This document shows positions 9,563 through 19,424 of a stretch of 38,763 nt of DNA, piece after piece (positions within the stretch are counted from its first letter, which is position 1; every line of letters begins with the position of its first letter). The stretch lies in NCBI GenBank assembly GCA_029204225.1, contig MU835484.1, positions 1 to 38,763 of the forward strand. The letters run 5' to 3'. This DNA is from Diphasiastrum complanatum. Lineage: Eukaryota > Streptophyta > Lycopodiopsida > Lycopodiales > Lycopodiaceae. A model generated the notes under the pieces. It saw only the letters and a program-made list of their open reading frames with translations. It did no database searches and was not told the origin of the DNA. The position numbers and the translations under genes are program-made.

Positions 9563-10722
9563 GATTCTAATGTTTCTTCAACTTTTAGGTTTTGTCCTAA
9601 AGCACTTAGCACTCACTTTTCTCTCAACAAATGATAGATAAAGAGATCTATGAAGATTTAGGACCCTAAAACACTTCTATCTTGAACCTAGATGGTTTCC
9701 AAGCATAGAAAGGAAGATTGAAACACATGCAACACTTTGCACACACTAAGAATGGATTACAAAATCAAACCAACCTGAACACACTCTTGCTTAAGCTCTC
9801 AAACTTTCCAGCAAGTGACCAAATCAAGTTATGGTGTGAAGAGTTACTTGCATTCTTAGAAAATACCCAAAACTAGGATGCCAAGATTACCTAGTAATGA
9901 ACAAACTTGATCAACATATGATCAACACACTAAGATATTGATTCAACCTGTAAAACCACATGTAAACCACACTTCTAAAAGTTTATAAACTCCAGCAAGT
10001 GATAAATACAAGATTTAGAGGTGAATGAATGAGCACACTTAGTGAATCACAAGACTAGCTTCACTATCTTGTCAAATCTTGGTGTTTAGATGTAGATCTA
10101 AGATCACTTCACATGAGAATGTTCCTCAACCTGTTAAGAACCTGAAAACACACTTGCATAATGGTTAACACCTTCCAGCAAATGCTCCAATCAAATTACA
10201 TAAGGAGAGTTACTTACATGCTCAACAAAGTACACCAAAATTTATGCCAAAATTGATGACAATCTTTACAATATGCTCTTCACAATGGAGCTTACAATAT
10301 GTTCACCCAAAAAAGGGGATCTTTCATCCAAATGGGAGCTTTGCTCAGCCTTTAGGAGAATTACAACTCACTCAAAAGAGCATTTGTCATCCACTTAAGG
10401 AGAAGTTTCATCCACTTAAGGAGAGTGTTCATCCAAGAATGGAGATTGTCAACAATAGGATTGAAAAGAACATTGTTAGTATTGAATATGCACAAGCCTC
10501 ACAATCACAAATGATTAGGTGTTATGATCTGATCCAAAATAGTTTCTTTTCAGCCTCTGATCTTCAATAGACCTGAAATATGCTTTTGATCCACAAGTTC
10601 AACTCACAAAACAAAGGTTAGTAAGATTTGATCAACAAAGCAATGCAAAATCATGCTAGAACTTGATCAAACATCCAAATATCACCAAAAATGGAATACT
10701 TACTGTAAATAGAAGCCAACCA
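9563..10722 (-). other. Element B 5' leader
   Basis: About 1.16 kb between PBS and gag ATG with no frame on the element strand that I can support. It contains degenerate internal repeats: blocks with CCAGCAAGTG or CCAGCAAATG followed by GAGAGTTACTT recur near 9810-9855 and 10170-10225, with a related block near 9990. A 21-bp tandem repeat lies at 10388-10450. The long leader may hold packaging or translation signals (inference). Confidence 0.7.
10325..10450. repeat. 21-bp tandem repeat in the B leader
   Basis: Units start CATCCACTTAAGGAGA at 10388 and 10409. A diverged unit CATCCAAGAATGGAGA is at 10430 and an outlying one CATCCAAATGGGAG at 10325. Because 21 is divisible by 3, the antisense frame 10244-10570 reads a heptad-like HPLKE repeat. 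I do not call that frame a gene. Confidence 0.7.
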
Positions 10723-10734
10723 GCTCTGATACCA
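10723..10734 (-). other. Primer-binding site of B (tRNA-iMet)
   Basis: On the minus strand TGGTATCAGAGC follows the LTR terminal CACA directly. It is the standard plant copia site complementary to the 3' end of initiator tRNA-Met. Confidence 0.95.
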
Positions 10735-11388
10735 TGTGAAAAATACAGATCCTAAGTGGATCTAAACTCCAAGATCATTGGCTTGAATGCTTGCACTCCA
10801 AACTACATAAGCTAGGAATTGGCAACACATTCTATGCTACCTAGAATGCAAAGAACTTGATCAAAAAGCATTTATCACAAATGGAAACTTCCATAAACAT
10901 CAAGTGCGGCCCAAAATAGCATTATACAGTCTATAATACATCAGCTATCACTTTTGGAAAGCACCTAAGATCATACACAATAGCTTGAAGACAATACACA
11001 CAACAATGCTCTCAATGGAGGAAGAAACAATGACAATGATCTATTGATCTCAATGAAGCATACAAAAGGTTTCTCCAACCTGTTTTCCACGACTTCCCTA
11101 CTATTTATGGATGAGGAAGATGACTCTCTCTCCTCTCTCTAGAAGGTACTTGACCCTAGATATTCCCTATATAGGAAAAATAGCTAAAAATGGCTTATAT
11201 GACCAAAATACATCAAAATGGTCTCATTTTGAAGGGTATGAAGTTTGACACTTCATCATACTGAAAAAATACAGTAAATAAAAACATTGTGGCCTGGTTC
11301 ACACGTGTGAAACTCCAGAACCAAAACTATTTACAATTTTAGCCAATTTAGGCCTCAAACTAGCTAGGAAATGTTGACAATTTTCACA
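10735..11388 (-). repeat. Element B 5' LTR
   Basis: Partner of 4959-5613. In minus orientation it starts TGTGAAAATTGTC and ends GTATTTTTCACA. It carries TTCACACGTGTGAA at 11298-11311 and CCTATATAGG at 11166-11175. Confidence 0.95.
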
Positions 11389-11683
11389 CTCTCATTGAGA
11401 AAATGATGAAATTTGTGTGTAATGCAAATTTGGAGACAAGCTCTTTGTGCCCTCTCTCTCTACACGAGTTTTGTACTTTCTATTTTCTCTCTCTAGTCGA
11501 GTTGAGGCATTTATTATGCCTAGTCTTATGTTTTGTTGACAGATTTTGCTTGTAACACAATAATATTTCTTGTATGATCAGCTTTCCTATTGACAACCAA
11601 TGCTAGTCTGATCTTTATGGTATTATTGGGCTTAGGAGATTAAAAGTACATGTGTAGGGCGTCCCACACGTGTGAATTCAGCA
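11389..11683 (+). repeat. Element D 5' LTR, right half
   Basis: Continues D's LTR after the B insertion and ends in CA directly before the PBS. It contains CCCACACGTGTGAA ending near 11676. CT-rich stretches near 11450-11495 resemble a 5' untranslated leader. Confidence 0.75.
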
Positions 11684-11696
11684 TGGTATCAGAGCC
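11684..11696 (+). other. Primer-binding site of D (tRNA-iMet)
   Basis: TGGTATCAGAGCC directly after the LTR terminal CA, in plus orientation. It fixes the right edge of D's 5' LTR. Confidence 0.93.
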
Positions 11697-12437
11697 TACC
11701 TAGGTTTTACAAGCAAATCTAATCAAAAAGTTTGCAGATTTGATCAAATTTCAAGCTAAGAATTGTCTAGATTCTACTTTCTAGCTAGTTTGCAGTTTTC
11801 TGGTGATTTAGAGCTTCAAACCACTTTGAATGGTCCAGATCAGGTATTGTACGAAATTTCAGGTGCTGGCACATGTGAAATCCGCCCATTTTCAATTTGG
11901 TGATTCTCTCTCACCTTAGATCCAAATTTCATCCAAATTAGCCCACTAGAAGGTAGAAATGTGTAGAATCTGATGCAATTTGAATCATACAGTTGGATTA
12001 GCCAATCAAAAGTTATAAGCTTTTGAAGAGTCATAGGTAGGGCGCCTAGACCTGTGGCAAATCGTGTGTACATGTCATTTATTGCCTGAATGATCACAAA
12101 AATCATCCAGAAATTGACCAATCTCATCTATATGTGATTTAGACAAAATTTGTAGGTTCTAGGCAAATTGTTCATACAAATAGATTGTATTTGAGTCAAT
12201 TTGACATTTTTGGAGTATTTCACACGTGTGAAATTCAGAGAACCATAACTTTTGCCATACTTGATCTTTTTTGATGATTCAAATCTTGATTTAGAGAGAT
12301 TGTCAAGCTAGTGAGATCTATCTCACAGTTTTTTGCTTTGTCTTACATAGGATTTGGTTTTTTGCCCTTGATTGGTTTCTATAGTGAGAAGATAAGCAAT
12401 TTTTTTCATCCATCTTTTTTTATTTCCATCATTCTTT
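11697..12437 (+). other. Element D leader
   Basis: About 740 bp between PBS and gag start with no supported frame. A perfect TTCACACGTGTGAA palindrome is at 12219-12232. Confidence 0.65.
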
Positions 12438-13070
12438 ATGACTTCAATGGGTGTCTTTCTATTAGAAGCAAGTAAAAGATTGTCAACCTCCAATTACTCA
12501 ATTTGGAAGGTTAGGATGGAATCTGTCTTAATACTACAAGATGTGATGGACATTGTACTTGGAATTGAAGAAGAACCACAAATTCCTCAAGAAATTCCAA
12601 AGTACAAAAAGAGAGCTAGGATGGCTCTGTATTATATTAAGATAAATGTCTCAAATGACATCTTAAGAGAAATTGGTACTTGTACTAATGCCAAAGATGC
12701 TTGGGATACTCTCAAATCCATCTATGAGGCAAAGAATACTTCTAGATTTCTAACACTAAGAAACCAAATTTTTCAAAGTGTACAAAGAAGTGATGAATGT
12801 GCTTCAGCTTATGTAATGAGAGTTAAAGACCTCCATAGAGAATTTTCATGCATAGGAGACTCCATCAACCAAAATGAACTTGTTCAAGTCATACTTAATG
12901 GGTTAAAGGAGAAATATGACAACCTTGTTCAGAGTTATGCCATTAAGGAGGAGCTACCAAGTTTGGAAGCACTCCAAAGGGTGTTTATTTCTGAAGAATC
13001 AAGACAAGAGTATAAACTCTTGAAAATGGAGAGACTGTCTCTCAACATTGATGGTAAAGCTCTCTTGTGA
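12438..13070 (+). pseudogene. Element D Gag, C-terminally deleted
   Basis: Copia Gag of the UBN2-like type. The start has STSNYSIWKVRMESVL, closely parallel to B's Gag. It continues through NTSRFLTLRNQIFQS and LVQVILNGL to about residue 200. The CCHC knuckle and the protease that should follow are absent: the frame ends in GKALL and the integrase frame starts across it at 13048. This is an internal deletion of roughly 0.7 kb judged against B. It cannot yield a mature particle by itself. Confidence 0.88.
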
Positions 13071-14127
13071 CAGTGCTTTTGCTTCTCATATGTCTTTGGA
13101 AGAACTATGGCATAGAAGGTTGGGGCATCCTAACTATAATTCTATGGTGTCCATGGTCAAGAAAGCCAAAGCTATTGGCTTGCCTAATCTTATCTCCAAG
13201 AATTTCAAGCCATGTGAGGCTTGTGCCATATCTAAGTCTCATAAGAAGTCTTTTTCAAAGTCATCCATCAAGACTACACATCCATTAGAGCTCATACACT
13301 CGGATGTGCACTTCTCATCTTCAAAGAGCAAGGGTGGTGCTACTTGCTTTGTAACTTTCAATGATGATTTCACTAGATTTACTTGGGTATATCTTCTAGC
13401 TTCAAAGTCTATGGTGTTTGACTATTTCCTAAAGTTCAAAGCTCTAGTTGAAAAGCAATTTTCATACAAAATCAAGATTCTTAGAAGTGATGGAGGTGGT
13501 GAGTACACTTCCAATAAATCTCATGATTATTGTGAGCTTGAAGGCATTAAAAGGGAGTTTTCTTGTGCATATACACCATCTCAAAATGGGGTGGCTGAAA
13601 GAAAGAATAGAATATTGTGTGAATGTGCCAAAACCATTAGAATTGAGGCATCCTTGCCAAAAGACTTTTGGGGTGAGGCCATCAATTGTTCAAACTATCT
13701 TTGCAATCGACTCCCTCATGTTGCACTTGGAGGAAAGTCACCATATGAAGCACTTTATTTGAAAAAACCTAAGGTTGATCACCTTAGAGTATTTGGATGC
13801 ATTTGCTTTGTCCATATTCCCTTGGAAACAAGAAAGAAGGATGATCCCTGTGCAAGCAAAGGAGTAATGGTTGGATATTCATCCAACAAGAAAGCCTATC
13901 GAATCTACATGCTCTCTACTTCTAAAGTAATTGATAGTAGAGATGTAGTTTTTCATGAAGAAGAAAAGTCCAATCTTGGAGGGGCCGAGATCAAGCAACC
14001 TCCAAATCTATCACCTTTTGTTATTGAGGACAAGATGGCTCCATCAACAAGTACAAGGCAAGATTATGTGCTAAAGGCTTTGCACAAATATATGGCCTTG
14101 ACTATGAAGAAACCTTTGCTCCTGTAG
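13048..14127 (+). pseudogene. Element D integrase
   Basis: The frame contains the zinc-binding region (WHRRLGHPN, then CEACAISKSHKK). The core has first Asp in ELIHSDVHF, second Asp in ILRSDGGGEYTS and Glu in NGVAERKNR, so all three catalytic residues remain. The C-terminal SKGVMVGYS motif is also kept. After KMAPSTS a second deletion and frameshift join it to the RT start, and the frame ends at 14127. Without protease and a continuous RT it is part of a dead polyprotein. Confidence 0.9.
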
Positions 14128-14700
14128 CAAAGATGGTGACAATAAGAATCATAATCTCTCTTGCCTTATTTTTTAAGTGGAAACTGTTTCAACTTGATGT
14201 CTCCAACGCTTTTTTGAATGGCTATCTTGAGGAGGAGATATACATGGAACAGCTTCAAGGATTTATCAAGGATAAATCTAAGGTGTGTTTGCTATTTAGA
14301 AGTCTTTATGGCTTGAAGCAAGCACCTAGATCATGGTATTCAAGACTCGACAACTTTCTACTTTCATTAGGATTTGTGCTAAGTGACTATGATCCTTCTA
14401 TGTACTTAAAGTTTGATGGTAGTAATATGTCATTGTTCTAATCTATGTAGATGACATTATTCTTAGTGGAAGTTGTTTGATGCTAGTTCAAGAAACTAAA
14501 GATGCATTAGGAAGAGAATTTAAAATGCAAGATCTAGGAGAGATCCATTACATTTTAGGCCTTGAGATTGATTTTCATGAAGAGTATGCTTTTATTTGTC
14601 AATCTAGATGTCTTTTCTATGTTGAGAAAATTCAATATGCAAAATTGTAAAGGCATAGATACTCCCATGGAGCAACATGTAAAAGATCCTATTAAAAGTG
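14070..14700 (+). pseudogene. Element D reverse transcriptase
   Basis: RT begins with a GFAQIYGLDYEETFAPVAKM-like segment across 14080-14135. The 14133-14441 frame has LFQLDVSNAFLNG and SLYGLKQAPRSWY. The YVDD box lies just after a frame change, at about 14440-14456. More shifts follow near 14560-14650. Position and motifs match B's RT, but the reading frame is broken at least three times. Confidence 0.85.
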
Positions 14701-15169
14701 ATGAAAGATCCTTCGAGGACATCACACTTTATAGGAGTCTTATAGGCTCTTTAATTTGGCTTACTATCACTAGACCCGATTTGAGCTATTGTGTGCACAA
14801 ATTGAGTCAATTTATGCAAGATTCCAAGATCCAACATTGGAAGATGGCCAAGAGAGTTCTAAGATATGTATTTTCTACTCAAGATTATGGTTTATTGTAC
14901 AAGAATGAAGATCTAAACCATTGTTGGCTATTCGAATTTCGATTTCGCAAGTGATAAAATGGATCGAAAGTCCAATAATGCATATACTATCTTTCTTGGA
15001 GGCAATCTTGTGTCTTGGCTTTAAAAGAAGCAAGATACCATATCCCTATCATCTTGTGAGGCCGAGTACAAAGCACTCACTACAACAACTAAAGAGGTGC
15101 TTTGGATCAAGAGGTTAATCATGGAGCTAAAGTGCATCAAAGAGGATGATCTTCCCTTGATTTTCGGCA
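14562..15169 (+). pseudogene. Element D RT connection and truncated RNase H
   Basis: Contains ITLYRSLIGSLIWLTITRPDLSY, then frame-shifted RNase H pieces corresponding to the SDFASDKMDRKS, SWL and SLSSCEAEYKAL motifs at 14920-15075. It ends shortly after the WIKRLIMEL region, where B has its ILCDN motif. The remainder of RNase H, the polypurine tract and the 3' LTR are missing. Confidence 0.8.
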
Positions 15170-15186
15170 CTAGCTATTATTGCTGC

Positions 15187-15798
15187 TCAAGAGGTCATGT
15201 CCCCTTGTCTGCAATACCGATCAATCTTTGGTGGTAAACAAGCCAAAAACCATTCGATCTGCATATCTACGGGATATACATTGGTTAGTTTTCCTATGAG
15301 ATTTTTAACCTTTTGTGTATATTTGCGAAGGAATTCTTTACTCTTCTTCTGAACATTGTTCAGACGTCCAAAAATTCTAGATTTATAACCGATCTCTCTG
15401 AACTGGTTCAGAAACGCATTTTTCAGCAAGTACCAGGTTCCTACACGGCCTGGTTCAACTTGGTTGTGCCAGATGCGCGCCTGCTTTCTTAGCAGACCAG
15501 GGAAGATTCGTAGTTTGTCCATGTCAGTTCCCTCGTTATTCGCATTAGCGATTGACTCGAATTGTGAGACATAGCTATCTGCATCATCGGAAGAAGTCCC
15601 TTTAAAATAATCGTATTTAATTTTAGAGATAGAAGTGAAACGTGCAGCAGGACCCTCCATACCGAAGCTAATTAGGAGTTCAAGTAACTGGGCAATGATT
15701 TCGTCTAGATTTCTTCGACTAGTACTTTCACTTTGTCTTCGTAAAAATTCCTCTCTAAGCTTACGGTATCGTTCTAATCTGGATTCTCTATCTAACAT
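15187..15798 (-). pseudogene. Element A Gag, N-terminal part
   Basis: A 203-codon open frame beginning with a charged MLDRESRLERYRKLREEF segment. It contains the retrotransposon gag-domain pattern: KYDYFKGTSSDDADSYVSQF, LLRKQARIWH, and FLNQFREIGYK with a downstream WFLACLP. This capsid-like domain normally precedes the CCHC knuckles, which lie at 4200-4600 in this same element. The frame ends at the D breakpoint. The start lies about 50 bp from the PBS, so the leader is very short. Confidence 0.85.
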
Positions 15799-15850
15799 AC
15801 ACTAGAGATGGAGATGGATTTGTCAGATTTCTTATAACTTTCCTAAACTA

Positions 15851-15868
15851 TCCCCGACAACGGTGCCA
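15851..15868 (-). other. Primer-binding site of A (tRNA-Asp type)
   Basis: On the minus strand TGGCACCGTTGTCGGGGA, two mismatches from the tRNA-Asp complement TGGCGCCGTTGCCGGGGA used by Athila/Tat gypsy elements. It lies 5 bp from the LTR end. Confidence 0.85.
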
Positions 15869-15873
15869 AAAAT

Positions 15874-17115
15874 TGGTCTATGTCGTACTATACCAACAGG
15901 GTTGATATAGATTTTATAGTAAATAATGTCGTTCCCACAAAGGACAGCGTTAGAAAGTTATGTTTTTGGTACAATTTATGACAAGTGGTTTCGAGTGTTA
16001 TTTTGGTTGTCGAAAGACATTAAAAAGTAACCAGTATTACTTATGTTTGGGATGGGTAATGTTAATAAATTCAGAACAACAATCTGGCCTCTACCAAATT
16101 GAAGGAAGCGTGTTCTACAGATGAGATGTATCAGAGTAGTACAACAGTACTACACTCTGGCTGATTAAGGTGTCAACAGAGAATCGAGAATTGTTCGATG
16201 TTACTGTGCAGACAATTAATTAACTGCGTTTGCGAACTATTCGTTTCTAGACAGAAGTCCTCAACAACTAAAGCCCAACTTAATGGTTAAAGAATACGAA
16301 GAGTTTTAGAACACGTTAGAAACTTATGTCAATGCCAATCAGGAAAACAAATCAAAGACTCAATTCTTCAGATAGGGACAATCATCTCATATGTATACTT
16401 ACAGCCTTATTCAACGATCGTGCTAGACTGTACCAAAGATAGTTGTTATTCGAGTGCCGAAAAGAAAGTATTCGCGATAGACAAATAAGATGGTTTTAAG
16501 ACATAGAGCATGCTTTACGGATACACAACAAACGACTGTAATGCACTAGAGCATTTGTCTAATCAGAGAGTAATTCATGAAATGTGTTAGAGATTGTTAG
16601 CAGACTCAAGATCACTCACACTCAACAGTGCAGAGAACAGAGATAAGAGAGAATAACTCATAGAACTGTATTCACTTCTTCAATCTCTTACATAAGCATA
16701 AACTCTTCTCTCTCGATGATCGAAACTGAAGTGTGAGATCTATATATGTCCTATGAGGCAAACAAACACACCTCTAAAACAACAGGTGCGTCGCTCTCGG
16801 AAAAGGGTCTAGTTAACAATTAGACTAAAAATACGTTCAACTATACCATAGGAGGTATACTTAACTATGAGTTAAAGTTACTCTAGTTTAACATGTCTTT
16901 TCGTATCTAGTCATTTTGTATGGACGACCTAGTAAAGGTTATCCAAGACAATGTCTTTTCCTTTTAAAGGTCTTGTCCTTAATTACAAGGCAAGTACTTA
17001 GGAGATATATTCCCGAAAAGTGACTTAGGCCTCTTCACGATTTATACTTAACCAGCTCATATCTTCATTTTCGAGTATATCATACCATATTTATGTTGAT
17101 ATTCAATATTTAACA
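15874..17115 (-). repeat. Element A 5' LTR
   Basis: About 1.24 kb, bounded by TGG on the plus-strand left and TTTAACA on the right; on the minus strand it starts TGTTAAATATTG. It has no coding frames of note. A TATATATG motif is near 16740. The partner LTR is missing, so the outer edge rests on the TG/CA rule and on the start of copia coding sequence at 17118. Confidence 0.7.
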
Positions 17116-17117
17116 AT

Positions 17118-17311
17118 TTTATGGCATCACACTCAGCAGACTCGAATGTTTACTTCAAGTCTGTATCAGAATACTTCATCATCATCACTCTCTACGTAGA
17201 TGATACACTCTTATTCAGTAATAATCTGAATCTGATGAAAGATACAAAATGGATGTTGGCCCAGGAATACAAGATGACATGGGTCAACTATATGCGAGTG
17301 TGGGGAGAACA
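17118..17311 (+). pseudogene. Copia RT fragment flanking A
   Basis: The plus frame reads SADSNVYFKSVSEYF, then ITLYVDDTLLFSNN and a decayed EYKMT segment. The Y-V-D-D box and its surroundings are characteristic of copia RT. Only about 60 codons remain. The upstream half is not adjacent because A is inserted immediately before it; it should lie beyond the left edge of the window. Confidence 0.8.
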
Positions 17312-19424
17312 CATTCATGGAAAACTTAACTTCGGACAAACGTAAAAAATTGGAAACCTATAGAAAGTTGGAGTCGAAACAAGGGAAAAGCTCACACGAG
17401 TTATTTTGGGAAGAATGGTATACGCGGTAAGAATGAAAACAACATTTTTGGTTAGAAGTTTGGTCATTTTTGTGCTACTCCTGCATGTACGGTTGTTTCA
17501 GTTATGATTTTTGTGTTTGCAGCTTTTGTACAAGAGAGAATTCAAGACGCGGATGGCAGAGTTGTCTGCCTCTTTGTCTCCCGAGGAAACAAGGGAAAAG
17601 TTAAAAAAGATTCAGCGTGATGTCTCCCATAAATATGGAAGAAAAATGGCTATTTTATTCACTACTTTATGGTCACTTAATGATTTTTGCTGTGCTTAAC
17701 TATCTCAAGATTTTTTGTAAAAGATCCTTTCACTCATAGAGCCTTGCATACATCATAATTGTAAAAGTTTTCAATTTTGTAGATGCTTTTGGTATTGAAT
17801 CCTACATTAGGCATATGTTGGTTTGAAGTTCTAAGGGAAATGCGATTTGACTCAAAGCGGTCAATAGTGACAATAGAAAAACTTTCGCAAATAGCCATCT
17901 CCACTTTGAGTGAAGAATCCAAGGTGAACATGTTGATGCTTATGGGTGGAGAAACCAACTTGAGTGATACATGGGGTCTTCCTAGGGGTGACAAGTTTTT
18001 ATAACTTGGATTGCAAAAGAAGTATGGATGATACAATTGGTTGATTCTGCACAAGCGTTGTTGGATGGGATTCTTGGCAGACCTATTGGGGCACCTATCA
18101 TCATAACAAGTAATATCTCCATTGTCGATTACTTTGAAGAAATAAAGGTTGTTCATAGGGCCAATTTGTTTGAAGATATTGTCAAGGACATGGCTGTCAC
18201 ACAGCCAGATCGCACATTGCAAGCGCGTGATACTATGATGCATGCATCTGTCACGCCTGATTATCCCGACACCCCCCCCACACTCTCTTCTCACATTTTT
18301 TCTTCTTTGGTACCCATGCCTCCTATGGGGTCTCCACGGCACCGTGATGTCTCTTGCCAGGCCACTCCACCCATTTTTTCTCTGTTGGTTACACTCCCGC
18401 TCAAACTCCTCCCCAACCTTCTCCTCTTCATACCCCTCCCCACTCTTCTCGTGATCGACTTCAAACTCGTCTCCAAATTTCTCCTGTTGTAGTCACTTCT
18501 CTCGACACTCCCTTTGCCACCTCTCCATCAAATAATGTCTTGCCATCCTATGACATAGATGCAGAGAAGCACATAGTGAAGGATGACCACGATGGTCACG
18601 TCATCACTCGTATGAACCAACTCACGCATGTGGTCTTCAACAGAGACATTTTCAAGGACTGGTGCAAACAAAGTGTGACAACAAGAATTATGGCATTGAC
18701 CAGTTCTATAGAGAGCTTTCAGTCCCCTTTGATAATATGCAGTTTTCTCGTAAATGGATGTTGGGCCGCATGGGAGGCGTGATGAGCCACCGCAAATCGG
18801 AGATCCGAGATGCGGTGAGAGTTGGCAAATCTAGGCTATACAACGTGCACAAGGACTATTGGAAGTTTGCAAAGAAAAAATTTCAAGAAAATCCACATCG
18901 TTTCAAGCAACACAGAGAGGCAGCTAAGAAGCGCCTAGAGATGACAGGGCCCTCGCACCTGGGCAGTGGTGGCCAAGGTTCTTTTCATGCCCATTTCATA
19001 AGTCTCCCAACCCATAAGTTGAATTTGATATTGTCGTAATTCATATTCTATTTGTGAACTTGTTTAGATTAAATCACAATCACTGATTTATCGGTTCATG
19101 CAAAAATCTGTCATAAAGCGGTCTCCCACAAAAAAGGACTACAAGTATGCATATTCCAACAACATGCAATCATTACTCAAATTATTGGAGAGACAAGGAG
19201 TGAGAATTGATTGGCATGGATATTTTGATGTATGTATTATGGTTTCAACATATATTTTGACTTCACCACATTCATTTGGTCGGACACTCTAGCAGCATCA
19301 CTTACAAAATTTACACATCTTTATTGCACACAGGTATCGCAGTCCCAGTCTCATGCATCGCAGTAACCTGAATCTGACAAACATGGCCAGGATAGGGACA
19401 ATTCAGCTGGATCTAATAATTAGG
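17312..19424 (+). pseudogene. Decayed multi-exon transposase-like gene (Ptta/En/Spm type?)
   Basis: I cannot name this with certainty. Plus-strand exons seem to include a Lys-rich piece ending WEEWYTR (17323-17426, then a GTAAGA donor), a KREFKTRMAELSASLSPEE piece after a TTTGCAG acceptor at 17522, a 17783-18230 segment, a Pro/Ser-rich linker (18250-18540) and a C-terminal domain at 18590-18995. That domain has YWKFAKKKFQ, a run of basic residues and then GPSHLGSGGQGSF. The last feature recalls PF03004 plant transposase-associated proteins. At least two frameshifts occur (near 18010 and 18350). A last intron at 19230-19333 (GTATGT...ACACAG) leads to a short QSQSHASQ-type tail. Confidence 0.4.

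Larger units (their letters stand above)
4959..11388 (-). mobile_element. Intact young Ty1/copia element B
   Basis: A complete element in minus orientation: 5' LTR (10735-11388), tRNA-Met PBS, 1.16-kb leader, one uninterrupted gag-pol frame, a polypurine tract and 3' LTR (4959-5613). The LTRs are about 654 bp with TGTG...CACA ends. They differ by three transitions and one 1-bp indel (about 0.5%). The 5-bp sequence ACTCT borders both ends (4955-4959 and 11388-11392), overlapping the LTR termini by one base, and is the likely target-site duplication inside D's LTR. All catalytic motifs are present, so it may be autonomous; activity is inference. Confidence 0.95.
4665..15183 (+). mobile_element. 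Ty1/copia element D, nested in A, itself hosting B
   Basis: Plus-strand copia. Its 5' LTR is split by B (4665-4958 and 11389-11683). Then come PBS (11684), leader, gag (12438), integrase (13048 on), RT and RNase H, which stops abruptly near 15170. No 3' LTR is present: the sequence passes directly into A's gag at about 15184-15190. Two internal deletions remove the gag knuckle plus protease and the integrase-RT linker. Gene order (integrase before RT) shows copia. The true right edge is uncertain by about 15 bp. Confidence 0.82.
15184..17115 (-). mobile_element. Gypsy element A, right part (5' LTR to gag)
   Basis: In minus orientation: LTR 17115-15874, PBS 15868-15851, start of gag at 15798. 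Gag is cut at about 15187 by the D junction and resumes at 4664. Copia RT coding sequence lies just outside the LTR at 17118, so A inserted into an older copia. Confidence 0.82.

Noticed and set aside
17734-18342. 202-codon minus frame
   Set aside because: It lies antisense to the transposase-like exons, has no recognisable domain, and the plus strand has the better coding pattern.
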